Source: Tubiluchus corallicola
Lineage: Eukaryota; Priapulida; Priapulimorpha; Priapulimorphida; Tubiluchidae
Assembly (NCBI GenBank): GCA_030141605.1
Contig: JAQGDQ010000033.1
Span: forward strand, 310,001 to 374,000
Reading direction: 5' to 3'
Length of the DNA: 64,000 bases
Of this stretch, positions 13,001 through 28,000 are shown piece after piece (the first letter of the stretch is position 1; the number at the start of each line of letters is the position of its first letter). The notes under the pieces are model-generated. The model had not been told where the DNA came from and made no database searches. It worked only from the letters and a program-made list of their open reading frames with translations. The position numbers and the translations under genes were made by a program.

Positions 13001-16000
13001 AGTTAAATAATGGAACAAATTAGCTATTCTCACAACTTTCATTCCCTTCAGGCTAACTAGTTTGTACGCACAAAATCAAAGGAATATATTTTTAAAATAA
13101 GGCAAAGATTTATGCCACACTTCCAGTAAGGACAAAGAAGCACATGATTAATGCAAAACAGAACAAATTTTGATGAAGTTCAACTGTGTGACAAAAGAAA
13201 TTAATTCGTAAATGCTTATAAATGAGATCAACATAATAACACTGGTATTCCCAGATTCAAATCCAAATTTAAACTAATTTACATCCAATAAACACAAAAA
13301 CAAATGTGGCACTTATATGTTTTTTTTCCACAACATATTATATGCATTTTTGTACTATCCCTCTTAGCACAGGTAGCATTTTTTTGCCGGTAATGGAAAT
13401 CTGCTTAAACACCATTTAATTTTAAAAATACCAATTTTTGTGGTACTGGAAAATAGAGCAAATCTTCTTTACAACAGCCAAGCTACTACCTTGAGAGTGT
13501 TACTACTTTAAATGAAACCAGTAGCTAGATACCAACACCTGAGTGGTTTACAATAAGGCATAATTAATAACACAGACTAACCAGGCATCTTCTTTATAAG
13601 TTTCCGTACCGGAGTCAGCCTCCTTCCATTCACTGGATCAACAGTATCATTTTTCAGTGCATCGCGCCAACCACGACTGTTAACTATCACCACGGCAACA
13701 TTCTGATGTCCATTATCTATGGCTCGATCAAGACAGTTATTTCCTTCACTGTCTCGAAATGCTACATTAGCACCCCATGAAATGAGAACTTCTGCAACTT
13801 TGACATGTCCTTTGGTACAAGCTAAATGAAGAGGAGTTGTCTGGAAAAAAGCAATGCCAGCTTTCTTCACAAAACGTTTATAACAACAGGTAGCTTGGTA
13901 AAGGTAACAGCAAGTAACAGGTGAGGCACTAAATCTACTAGCCACTGCTTTTTTCAACTCTTTGGTTATGTAATTTAGTGAAAAATAATGAAAAGTATGT
14001 TTTAAAATTAAAAGAACCAGACATTCCAGGCAGCTTGGATTAAGCCAAAGTTGAATAAAAGCTTTTTCCAACAGCAATACTTGTAAACGTATTGATAACA
14101 CAACTACAAAGTGTCGAGTATGTAAGCACTCACATCACAGCAGCTAATAGAAGTAGGCACAACTGCATGAACACTTTGTGAACAGATTTTCAAGTTTCGG
14201 ATAGTGCTGAATTAAAAGCAGACTTGCTAATTAAAGAAGCAGTTCACACGATGAAATATGACTTAATCTTGACACTCTCTTGCTTTTAAATTGAATTTTT
14301 GATGTCGTAGATTAGCTAAAGTACAAAGACAAACAAAATATTCCATATTTAACTTCCTGAAAAAATTTTGGCTGTTGTTTCTTACAACTAATGTGATATT
14401 CTTACTCTTACCTTAGATTTTTTGTAATACCAAATTTTGAAAATTGTCCACTTATAAGAGTACAGTGCACCACAAACTACACAATTCCAGAACTGAAGTT
14501 AAATGTGATTGCTAGTGCCTTATGTGAAGACATCTAGTATTGGAAGGTCCTGTATTACTGTACTAATAGCATCAGACTGCTTTCTACAAAATAATTTTTG
14601 TAAATCCCTATAACATTATAGTTTGATTTATTCATTTACTTATAGTTTCAGCACTACTGGGGTCTTACAAGCTGTCAAAACATTAGAACAAATATCTTGA
14701 TCAATATAGAAAAATTATACATTGCTTAGCATAGATAGAACAAGTAGTTCATAAAACGACTAAAGCATTATGGAAGCAATCATCTTGCTCAAGGAAAACA
14801 CCAAGCAAAAAGCAGTGTAATATAATATAATGTGTTAAAAATGTAACATCTTGTTTGAAACATTTTATACATTTTGTTCTGGAAACAGAATTGTCTTGTT
14901 TAATCATGTTATCTGTTGAATCTGAAAACACACTCCCGCAACAATTTCTATAAAGATTTTTCATTATTCTTAAAAATTTACTCACCCTTCCCTTGTCTGT
15001 GGGATCAACTGGGCTGTCAGCTTCTAGCAGAATTTTTACTACATTTACATTGCCCTTGTAAGCAGCACAGTCAAGAGGAGTCCACAAATTACAATTCCTG
15101 CATAAGAAACAAACAAGATATATAACAGTGGGAAGTTACTGCTTCAACATGACCTACAAATTATTCAAGATATTACAGTTAAATTATTTTCAAGTTCCAT
15201 GGAAATATGGGTGTTTTTACTTGAAAACAGGATGAACAAAGAACTACAAAAGACAGAAACATAAAAGTGGGCTTGCTCTTACTTTGGTTATCTGAAGCAC
15301 TCTACCAACAGCTTTCTTTCTTTTATGAGTTAATCTCTCTCACATTAACGAAAACATCGTCAACCTCTGTTTATCAGACTTCTCAATTTAAACCATTTGT
15401 TTTTCTTCCCTTTTGTTATGACTTTTTAAGTCAAATTCTTGTTTCTGTAGATAAATTAGCTTATAAACCTACAGGGTGTTGTGAATCTTACCTAGCCTCA
15501 ACGTTGGCACCATTTGTTAGAAGAATGTTGGCAATGTTAATCTGTCCAAACAATGCTGCGAGATGCAGTGGAGTATTTGATTCCTCATCTTCATCATTCA
15601 CTATCATTTTACTGTGGTTCAGAAGTTCAGTAACTGTCCTGCAATATTTTTTTGATTATTTCTTTCATGACCAGCAAGCTCAGTAAGCTACGCTAAGAGT
15701 ATAATGTAAGCAAATTAACAGCTTACATTGTTCGATATGAGCACAGGTTGATCAAATTGAATGATTAGATATAGCTACTAAAAAGGAGGTCTGGCTGACT
15801 GCACTTGCTCGGTAAAAAAATCCATACCAGTGTGAATGAATCTGGGCATCCTATGAGTCTATACCTATGTTGTACAGGAATACAGCAGAAGAAACTAAGA
15901 AAAAAATTTAAATACTATCAAGGCAAAACAAACATATTTAAGTGCTTACGCAGTTCTTCCATGTCTCGACGCCAAATGAAGTGCTGTCTGTTCCAGCTCA

Positions 16001-19000
16001 TTTTTGTCATCAATGATGGCACCATATTCTAAAAGCAATCTCACACACAGGTGAAATCCCCTTTCAGCTGCAATGTGCAATGGAGAATTTCCATAGCGAT
16101 CACCAGCATTTATGCGACGTCGAGCTTTGTAGTGTGTCAGCAATTCCTAAAATGATGTTACTATGGAATATCGAAAGTCTCCTGATAAGTCACCAATCAT
16201 CATCTAATGCTATAGCTGGTCTATCAGATTACAATCTAGAATCAATAGTCTAGTGTAACAGGCATCTAAGTTGTTTTGAAAACCCCAAGATAGAGACTGG
16301 GATCAAACTTTTTATAGCCAAGATCAGTAGCAGAACCAAGAGATGATCAAGAGCAGAAATTATTTTTCCTCAGAGAATAACTTTAGGAATCAAACTGTAC
16401 TAGAAATATCATGTATAGTTCGTGATGTACTAATTGTAGTTACATATTAAAAGATGCAAAAAATGAGTAATTTATGCTGCTTACTCTAAAATTAACAAGA
16501 GTTTGCATTAAGTGGAACTAAATATCCAGACCTAACTGAGAATAATGTGTACAATTTCAGTGCGACCAAGTCCAGCACTAACACCACCACAAACTGGCAT
16601 AAAAGAACGAAACTAAAACTCCTAAGTTTGTGACTTAAAAACAGCATCTTAAGGCAATTCGTCGATGCACAGTAGCAAATTTTTTATTTTGATAACAGCT
16701 TTACTTGTAAACACTTCAAAATTCCTTTAATATTATTTTTACACTTGTACCAGTACAGTAAATGTTAAAAACAACCAAACCAACTTTGAAACACTGAAAT
16801 AACATACCTTAAGTGCGTCAATGTGATTGTCCTCAGCTGCCCAATACATGCAGGACTGGTCATTTTTATCTACTGCTCGAATATCTGCACCATGTTGTAG
16901 GAGGCACCGTATGGTCTCTGTGTGGCCAAAAGATGAAGCAATTACTAGAGGGGTGAAGTTGTCCTTGTCCCTTCTCTCTAGCTTTGCACCTCTAAAATAA
17001 CGACAATAAAACAGTTTAGTATTTATTTAGCATCACATCAAATGAAAGCAGTATGTATATTTATGCAATGCCCTACTTACGGGCATACGCAGGGGTTTGT
17101 TGCTGCTAAGTGATTCTCTAGAAGAAAGGATTACACAAGATGATATTTTGCTCATTATGAAAGTGTATACATATATTGTAATATAATAAGCATCTCATCG
17201 ACTTTCACACCATTTTGGTTCCCATCAGGGCATTCAGTGACAAAAATAACATTAGCCTAAAATCTTCCCGGGTCATGCTGCTTGTTATGGTACATCATGG
17301 ATGACAAATAAGTGGACTATACATAGTAGAATGTTCCAAAAAGTGCTATTTTGGATGCTATTTTAGCTGTCATGTGGCAATCTAAAACCTTTCCATATCA
17401 CTGCTGTTTGTTATTGTAAGCCATGGACAATTATATATAGTAGAATGTGCTAAAAATAGCCAATTTGGACACCACTTTTGATGGCATTTTGGCGGGAGCA
17501 GCAGTAGTCTAAATTTACACTGTCTAAAACTTTCCAGGGCCATGCATTCATTCACCATTCCTACGCAACTTGAAAGACAAATCTCAATTTGCATTCAACT
17601 AAGAAACCTACTTCTCTAAGAGAAACTCCACAACTTTGTAATGATTATAAGCTGCTGCTCGATGCAGTGCTGTCGCCTGCTGGTCATTTACGACATCAAT
17701 TCTTGCTTTGTGTTCTAATAGTAGCTCAATAATCCGAATATCTCCAGACACTGCAGCCAAGTGCAGCGGTGTATTGTAATGATTGCGGTAAGTATTCACA
17801 TTTGCACCTGTTAACACATTTGTAATTATTTATTTATAAATATATTAGCTAAATAATATATTTTATTATAAAGACAACTAACATTCTGTGAAACGAACAT
17901 ATATATGCCATGGATGAATGTAAATTTTTAGTTCGACAATTTGTCATCAATGTTAGTTGAATTAAAATTTGGCATGATCATTACAGGGTACCGAATGCAA
18001 AAAAAGTATTACTTCCAGCCATAATCTAGCATAGTCTCTTCAATCATGTTCTGCCTAATTTCTCTTTTTAAGCAGCTAAGTAATTAGATGCTAATCAAAC
18101 ACTTACCGTTATTCAGCAAAATTTGACAGATGCCGAAATGTCCGCCATCGACAGCTAAATGCAATGCAGTGTTACCTTCATTGTCTTGATCAGTCACCAT
18201 CTAAGAAATTAATTAAAACAGGAAAAAATGCTGGAATAACATACAAAGCTGATGAAAACCACTACTAAAACAAATTAAAATAACATATAGAAATATAACT
18301 TAAAAACTTTCCTTATGTTGTTGCTAACTTGTCGAGCTGCAGGTATCATACCGAGGAACTATTGAAAGTCTAACTACACTAAATACCCTCACAGAATAAA
18401 ATAAATATGACACGGTGGTATAAGTTGTACAAGCTACCTGAGATACAATTGCCCATCCCTCGCTTGCATGTCCAGCATCCAGGAGTACTGAAACAATATT
18501 TTCATGGCCTTCTTTTGCAGCACAGTGCAAGGGAGACATTTTTTCTTCATCCATGCAGCGGAGATTTGCTCCAGCGGCAATCAGGAGGTTCACTATTTCT
18601 AAGTAACCATGGAGACAAGCTATGTGAAGAGCAGAGCATTCTTGTTTGTCAACAGCCTAAAATAGTATATTGCAATATAAACAAACTAAACATGAACTGA
18701 GTAATACATATTTGCCACAAAGTTGTTTATGAAAACAGAATTTAAAATTTTCAAGCAGCTGAGTGTAATCTAAAAATGGCTTAAACATGAAATCTGAACA
18801 CACAGTATAATATAGACATTACAATTAATACAAAATAAACATCAAATACAGCAATAAAACAGGTATTACCTCTATTTTTATACCATTACAGCTCAGCAAG
18901 TCTTTGGCAGCGGAAATATTACCTCTCATGGCAGCAAAATGCAATGGTGTTGAACCATAGATATCTGGAGCATTGACTTGTGCTCCCTAGTAGAAAAAAA

Positions 19001-22000
19001 AATCAGTATTAATACCATATATGTATAGTGTTCAAAGAATTTGAAACCAAATTGAACTGAATTTACCAGTCTTATCTATTGAAAGTAAATTTAGTGCAAG
19101 ATTTTTAATAGACAATCACAAAAAATCAGTAAAAAATCAAAACATAAAATGAGAATCTCTGAAAGACAAATGCCTTCCAAACAGTTAATTATTACTTTCT
19201 CATTGTGTTAGATGAAGGCCTTGCTTATAAGTTGTCAATTTTTTTCTACAAACACATATGATATATTGAGCCAGCAAGCGAATTTACGTATAACATACTA
19301 TTTGCACGCTTAGAAATTCTTGATCTCATAGAGGAAATCAAATTGTCGAAATTAACTGCCATATATTTGTACTTTTGCTACAGAAAACGAAAATCTTGTA
19401 TAAATTATTTTTTCATATTTGCAAACTGACAGGTATACTAGCATAAGCATAATGATGTGTGTAAAAGCAGACAAAACATAATGCAACTGCATACAATGAA
19501 CAGGAATATTAACTATCAGTGTGCAACCATAGTAAGAGAAATAAAGCGCACAAGCAAAAATGAAAATTTAAAATATTTCAGCGTTCGCTATTTCATTATT
19601 CTAAAGTTTCTAGCATTCACCTATTACTATAAAGACTAATGGATATAGAATTTAAGAACACACTCTAGAAACGTTTGTTTATTGACATCAAAAAACAGCA
19701 AAGTTATATCACAGCTAGAAGTAATACCATAAATATAATTTATAAAATTAATAAAAGAAAGGTTATTTGATGTCAATAAACGAAAGTTCCTAAATTTCGT
19801 TTTTAAGTCATAGGTTTATAGAGCACTCTAGTTGCTGGCACTGTTATAAGAACAAATGGTATGCTATCAAATTTGAAGTTAGTATCATTTCAAAATACTT
19901 TACCTTGGAAACTGTCAATAAACAGCAAAGTTATATCACAGCTAGAAATAATACCATAAATATAATTTATAAAATTAATAAAAGAAAGGTTACTTGATGT
20001 CAATAAACGAAAGTTCCTAAATTTCGTTTATAAGTCATAGGTTTATAGAGCACTCTAGTTGCTGGCACTGCTATAAGAACAAATGGTATGCTATCAAATT
20101 TGAAGTTAATATCATTTCAAAATACTTTACCTTGGAAACTAGGTATTTGATGACACTCTCTTTCTCATCATCATCTTCATCATCTGAATTTGTATGAGCA
20201 TCAGCTTGTGGCACATCAATAGACTGGTCTAGAGCTGTCTCTACAGGTGGCTGCACATCCTAATTGTACAAAAAAGCTTTATACAAAGACATCTTAATTA
20301 GTGGCATGTTAATATAATGATATGACACTTGAGTGACAAATTATGTGGCTCAAATTTAAATTGCAAAGTGCCTGCATGCCCGACTATATGCAGGATAGCA
20401 TAACCCGTGTTTCATAAGAAATTATTCTTGATTAAAAATAATTGTTGTAAGATTGCAGGAAAAATTTTAACTAGTAGAAATTGAAACGTTTTGCACATAT
20501 GAATACACAAGTAATTCCTTTCAACAAGAAAATTGGGTAAAAAAAGTCAGAGACTACAAATAATACTTTCAAAAATGAAAATGATCCACTCAAAAAATTA
20601 ACTAAGAACAATATAAAGTCATATGTAGATCAAACCTTTACTGGTAAATAAATTCATCTCTTTTATGTAACTGTAATATATCAATTATAAACATAATAAT
20701 CTACTTTATTCAGTGCACACTTAGAAATTTTTATTTAAATGAACTTGAATAATGCAAACAAAACATTGCAAGAAATGACGTATAAACACACTTTATTAAG
20801 TTGCAGTTACCATGGAGTTAAACATAGAGTAATTAACAAACATAATGATAAAGAATTATTTACTTAAAACAAAGTGAAAGGTTTACTCCATTACAATACT
20901 ACACTTCAAGTTCATCAGAGAAATGAGACACAGACACACAAACAGACAAACAGTTGACGTTGGAGATTATATAGAGTAAATTACAGACATAGTCAAACTT
21001 TAACTAAAACATGAGCAGTAAAAGCATTAACAGGGATTTAAGGGAATAAACTAAACAAGAATTTCAAGCATACCAAACTAGATTTAAAGTTCTAGATCTT
21101 TAAAAAGAATATGCCGGCCTATCAATACTTGCTTTTTTGCATTGATGAGCTGCACCAATATGTATTCAAATGAGATCATTAATTTGACTTTGGAAAGTAA
21201 TTCTGGCAGATTCTGAGTGAAGATGCAGATGTTCAGCATTGTCACTGCATAGACTATAGTGGAACAATTGATACAGAAAGTAGTAAATTAGTTGGAAGGT
21301 TAGAAATGATGGGCGAGACGCATTGTGACAACTGTTTTTTTCAGATCCCAATAATCACATTGTAACAGTCACGCTATCCTGAGTAACAACTTTTGAATTG
21401 TATCACTTAATGATTCCTCATTCAAGTCAAGTATAATTGGGGAATTAACACTATTATTATTATTATTAATATTTATTTATCTATACCATTTATGTCGAAC
21501 ATATAGTACACTCTAGTGAATTATAAAAAATAGAAAATTATGTAGAAATAGATTTACAGGATTAATAAATTGCTGTAAGTCAGAGGAATTAGTCTGAATT
21601 AATTCCGGTCACCAGATAATAAGGTAAATAGTTACCATCATAAAATAAATAGTACACTCAAACAGGCAAATCACAAGTTCCTGAAAAACAATCTCAGCAA
21701 GAGTTTCAAAACACTTTTATACCTGATTTTGCTGGTTTACGCTTTGTGTGGATTCTGCAGAATTAAGGTTGGCACATAAGGCATTGATTGCCAATACTTT
21801 TCCCTACAAGGAACAAGAACTCAGAAAAACATGCAAAGAAAAACATAAGATAAAGTTGAGTTAAGCCAAATGCAAGTCATTCCAGAAAAAACACAAAAGC
21901 CACACAAATCACTTAACTGCACACTTTCTTTGATTCATAAATTATATAACATACTAGTGTCCCAAAATTATGTGGCCTGTACTCGAGCTAATCAGAGCAT

Positions 22001-25000
22001 GCATGTGTTATTATCAGTATTTTGAAAAAAACGCAATTTACAAAAACTACACAAAAAAGCATAGTCATCCAGCAACGTAAATATTTTATATTCAAAGGCA
22101 TTACTCTGTATAAGCTTTTGGCTCATTACAGAAGCAAAAGAAATCTCGAAACAAAACAAATATGTGGAATGTCACAAAGTGGAACAAAAGCATTTGAACA
22201 AGTTATAACCACAAGAGAATAGATAACAACTGGTAAGTAATTCCACATGTATGTCTTGTTGCACACATTTTGTTATTGCTGTTAAGCTGGATACTGTTTC
22301 TTTTCATTTGTGCTATATCTTTTTACTTTCTGCATTAGGCTCAATAGCGCACAACAACTTGTGCAAGTCAAATAACAGTTTTGTTGCAAAACCACACCAT
22401 CACAAAATTCCCCGTGTATGACCTAGAAACAACCAATGCTGTAAAGCAGGCAAACGATACGAAAAAAACTTCAGGTACCAGAATTTGTAACAGTATCCAA
22501 TACAAATGTTGAGCTACGCGAGAAACTGGTGGCATTTTTCCTTGTTAGATTTGCCAGTACAAATTGATTACGAATATATAGGCTTAAGTAGCCAAAAAGT
22601 TGGTTTTATTTAGTAAAAGTTGATAAGGCTCAATAAAAATACTAATCTACCAATGAGTTGGGTCATGACATGAGCAGACTAACCTTCCCGCCAAAATAAA
22701 CGCTGCTATCAACTGCAGTTTGTGTTTTGACAAGTTTATATCGCCTAGCTGCTAAGTGTAATGGTGTCAGTTCATCCTCTCCTTTGTCATTAACATCTAT
22801 TTTAAAATAAATAAAAACAAATAAACTTAGACTTAACAATTAAGTATTAATTTTATAATAATTTGCCAAATAGCTAAATGTTTTACGAAGTGCATTTCGT
22901 GCAAAGCTGGTGTATGAGATAGTAGTCGGTTAGCAAAAACTGTTTAGCACTCATTGAGTAGTGACAGTATACAATTTACACATTTAAACACGGAAAACTG
23001 AACTTTTCTAGATTTCTGAGCAGTGTTTTCGACACATGGCAGTTTCTGTATGATAATTTCAAGAACAGGCTCATATACCAAACTTAATATAATTTACTCA
23101 AAAAAGTCCTGTTTTAATGAGAAAGATTTTTGTCATTAATGGAAAAGTTAAAAATGGTTCGTGCGTAAAAATGAAGAAAAATATTTTCCCAGCAACATTT
23201 AATGATGTACAGATTAGCTGTAAAATTCTGTCCATTAACAGTGTTACTGATTACCAGCTGTCTATCCCTCATAAAAATAAACCACTCTGCTAAAAATAAA
23301 CCACTATACTCCTCAAAACTAATCTTGCTTTCACACTAGTCTGCAATCTAGCAATTATTTTATACAGCTCAGCAACAATACTGAACCCCTATAACAATAA
23401 TCTATGCACTAGCAACAATATTTCACCACCAGCATGATGCTATCATCTCTATAATGCTAGTTTATGTCTCAGCAATATACTACCTATTCTTCTTCTTTAC
23501 AGTAATGTTCACTTCCCAATAGTCTACTCTCATCAGAACTATTCTCACAGTCAGGAAAACTAGTATGCCATTCAGTAATATTAAGGCTGCCCCTTGTAAA
23601 TACTCTACCCTCAACAACAACGGCTCACCCGTCGGAAAACAGTTTAACCTTCTGCAATACTAGTCTGTTTCTCAGAAATAGTTTAATCTTCAGAAGCACA
23701 ATAAAACGGGGTGAATAGAGACAATTTTTACATTCAACTGCCATAAATTTTTGTTAGTTTTTATTCTAAATTGTGTTTAGTAGTTATTTGGCCACATACA
23801 TAATCTATTTTTAAAGGTATTGTTCTTATGATAAACAAATTGTACATTGTTTTTTTTATTTAAAAACCAGTGTCCCTAGTAACCATGCATTCTGGGATGA
23901 ATAGGGACAGCTTTATTTTTAGTTATTGTACCCATTAAATGAGGTGAAAAGAGATGTAACTTAGGTTTTAAAAATGTGTTTTAAAATCAGTTACTTTGAT
24001 ATCTAGGATAAATTTAATTTACAAAGCTTAGTTAGATAACACTGCACAATCTGTCGCATATCATCAAGCATCAAAATTCATCATTCTTTCCAAATGACAT
24101 AATACCTTAGAACTAAACCCAAAACTTAGGATGGGCTATAGCTCTCACTATTTGCTTACTGTGCTGTGCTGTTCTTGGTATTGTTTTCTTGTACTGTGCT
24201 CCAGCAGGGAGCCATTCATGCATGCCTAGTACGCTGTCCCTATTCATCCCGTTGTTTAATCAAACTAAGTCTAAACTGCTAAAAAATCACAAAAAATAGA
24301 GAGTGACTCTAAACTTAAAAAAATTGTTAGGTAACGCCAAAGATAAGCCACTCACCTACTAGCTACAAAATAATCACATCTGGTTCACAGATAAGGCCTA
24401 TGCAATAAAAATTTAGACTACCATAATTTTCTATGTTATTAGTATGCCTTCGTCTTACAATTACTATGGCAACCAGGAGTGACTTCACAATGATGTAAGT
24501 CCATGGTAGAGAGTACATGCATAAGGTTGGTTTATAAATTTATAATAAATTGTACAATGCGTACATTACTTATTTCAGCAATGTAGTAGGAGCTTTAATA
24601 ACTTTTCTTGGGTTTTGTCCCTATTCAACCCATTGTTCCTATTCACCCCGTTTACAGTATCAATATAACTCTAAGCAATAGTGTTCCCATCAGTAATTTT
24701 AGTTTTAAAACCTCTTGGCAAATTACTCCTCGGCAATAATAATTGACCTAGGAATGCTAGTTTGGTCTCAACAAAATTTAAAATAATAAAAAGATTAACC
24801 CAGTAGCATCTAGTAATATACACCTGCTCCTTTGGCAACCAACATGCTGGCAATCGCGACATGATTATAGCGTGCTGCATAGTGCAACGGAGACATGCTA
24901 TCCTCGTCATGACTATTTATCTTCTTTGTCAGGTTTCGAATGCTGGCCAACAGCTTTTCCATTATTACAGTATCGCCATCTCGTGCCGCCTGAAAGAAAC

Positions 25001-28000
25001 ATCAAAGCATTGTAAACTTCTACTGTTGTGATGCATCAAAAGACTCCATTAGTACATCTAACAAGTGTCACAGACTAAGTCTAAAAATAAATGTCTCTAA
25101 GAGAATACGGTAAAAGCTTTACTAAAAAAATGCCGCCACTATGAAGCCCCAGATATAAAACAATACAAATTAGAAAGAAAAATACTGAAATTCTGAACTT
25201 GGACAGTCGTGGTAACTACAAGATCACAGGTACTAAGGTTTCTTTTTGCCACAATACAAATAAGAAAGAAAAATACTGAAATTGTGAACTTGGATGATGA
25301 TCCTAGTCTTACTTACAAGTTTAACCAAACTTAGTTCAACTAATAACAAATTTGACAGCAAGAGAATGTAAGTAGCTCACTAATATGATGGACCGCCAAA
25401 CTACAAGATCACAGGTACTCAGCTTTCTTTTTGCCTCAATAAAGATTTACATATATTATAGTACAGCTTGCATAAAATCAAGGACTCTGGCAGTTTCCTT
25501 GTAAGCAAGTTGCTGATTTAGTTCAATTTTTAATTATAAAGTCACTGTGGAGAGACCATAGCATAAAGTGAAAAAAGCGTATAATGGTCAAAGAATAGGG
25601 TACTCGGTTCATTTTGCAACTATGAAGTTCATAGAAAATTATACACATACACCTATAAAACAGCAATCCTATGAATTACTAGCACACAGTTTTAAAGGAA
25701 AAAGCTATAGTATGTACGCAAATTAAAATTATGACATCATAAAATTATTTGCTAATAAAACTAACCAATATTTAATTTTATAACCTATAAGCAGTAAGTT
25801 AGTAACTTAAAAACACTGTTCATACATTAATACTAACTGTAATAATTTATAGGACCCTAATTCATATAAACTTAATTAAATTCAATCGCTAAGAATTATA
25901 TTTATGTATAATAATAATTAACTGTCAAAATAACTGCCAGTCATTAATAAAATCTAGTACCTCAAACAGTAATGATTTATTGATTTTTTCCTTTACTGCA
26001 TATTTAGTTTTCTGGCAAAACTTTTGGACACTGACAGCAGTTTGGCCAAGACCAAGTAAACTAATTTGCTCAGCATTATCAAGTCTGTGGCTGGCTCTAT
26101 CAGATGCTGTCATCCATGAAAAGCGACTCCGTGTCGTGCATTGTCGCTGTCTCACCATGATGATGTTACAATATCAAATAGTAATTAAAAAGATTTAGCG
26201 ATTAAACACATGAACAGATTTCCTTAGTTTGAACAAGAACCAAGTGCACACAGGAACTGGAGCTACAGTCTGTTATTACTGATAAATGTGTAACACATTT
26301 CCTTGTTATGCAAAACTTTCACAGACAACCCAGTACAAATTAATGTTTGACCAAATACACAAAAATATTACAGAAAGTTTCAGTTCCTCAACTAAATAGG
26401 TACCATTCTCACTATCGGTTTTAACATTATTCTGCTTTCATGTTTTGCAGTCACACAGGCACACACTTCTAATTTAATCAACAGCAGGAAGTTTAAATAT
26501 TGAATTTTATGGCACCTAGGAAGAACAAAGTCTGACCTTAACAAGTGGATGTGCTGTACATACAGGTATTTTTGTATATGGGTTGTCAAAATATGATGTC
26601 TAATACGTTATAATAATATGATACAGGTTTTAAAGTTCAAGAGAGAATTTAATGTGGGCGCAGCATAAAATACAATATTGATGTTAGGCTTGATAATAAT
26701 AAATTAATGCAAATGTCCCAAATGTCTCTTATTTTAAAAATTCAGCGTACCAATTGTACATTTTAAATCATGATCCCTTTAAGCAATATGTGGGTTATTA
26801 GTTCAGTTTTGGTTGCTATTTATTTTATGCTATGCGCTTGGATTACTTATACATATTGTTTTGTTTCATTTGATTATTTTGATTTTATTTTGACTACATT
26901 GATTAGTTTTGTTTTGTTTAATTTGACTTATACTTAGCTTAGTTTTCATTGGTTTAATTTATTTAAATCTCTTTCTCGATATCTTTAGTTCTGTTGACAT
27001 TTTTTGTTTTTGTTTATGTTGCCCGATGTTGATGTTGATACTCAAGTTATGCACTTCTTTTTATGTTAAAATTTTAAGTTATTTTTCTTTTGCTTGCATG
27101 ATATAGCTCAAAATTGTAAATTTTCATTAATTTTTAATTATGTTTTTTGGTATTACACTTTCCAACAATAATCTTGCTGCTCAAGTCATTTAATTGATAA
27201 TTTTATAGATTTATTAAAAAAAATTATATTGAATTCAGCATAGAATTAAACCCACATTGTAATTCATGTATTGCGTGAGACAAAACGTGTAATGCAGCCA
27301 GACATGACCAAAGCTTTGCTACTAATCGGCATCTAACTAATGTCAATCATTTTCGTTGACAGCCCAATCAGCATGCAAATTATCTCACACACCCTTGCAG
27401 CAGGTATGTTTGGGACATTTAGCTACAGCACCAGCTAACACTGTTATGAAAAATGCTCAACTTTTCATTAGTTAGCAGGAGAAATGTTGACCTTGTTCTA
27501 GATTTTATTATTGTCAATTGAAATTGCAAGTGAATTAGTGAACATATATATATATATACATGTAGTCTAGTTTTGTTTATAAGAAGAAATGCACAATGCT
27601 TATGTGTATGAGTCGTGATTAAACCATTTTGCAATCAAGAAAATACACAGTTTAGTTTAGTTGATGGCTTTGCAAGTTAGATAAAAACAACTATTTGATT
27701 AACTTTAAATAAGAACAAAACAAAATATTTTCTTTTCTGGCCAGTTTCTAAAAACCTCAGTGAGATCTTCACAGTCAAAATTAATTCAAATGTGGTCAAA
27801 ACTTATATTATACATCAGTGTAATATTAGCTGATTTTATGCTATTTTCCTGGTTATAATCATGGTTAAAAGATACCATTGGGACTTATGTGACTCGGACA
27901 TTCAATATAAGGGTCGTCTATGGAATGGAACAGTCAAATTTATTCCATTTCCGTAGCCTGCCAAACAGAAAAATACAAAAAATTAATAAATCTTGCAGAT

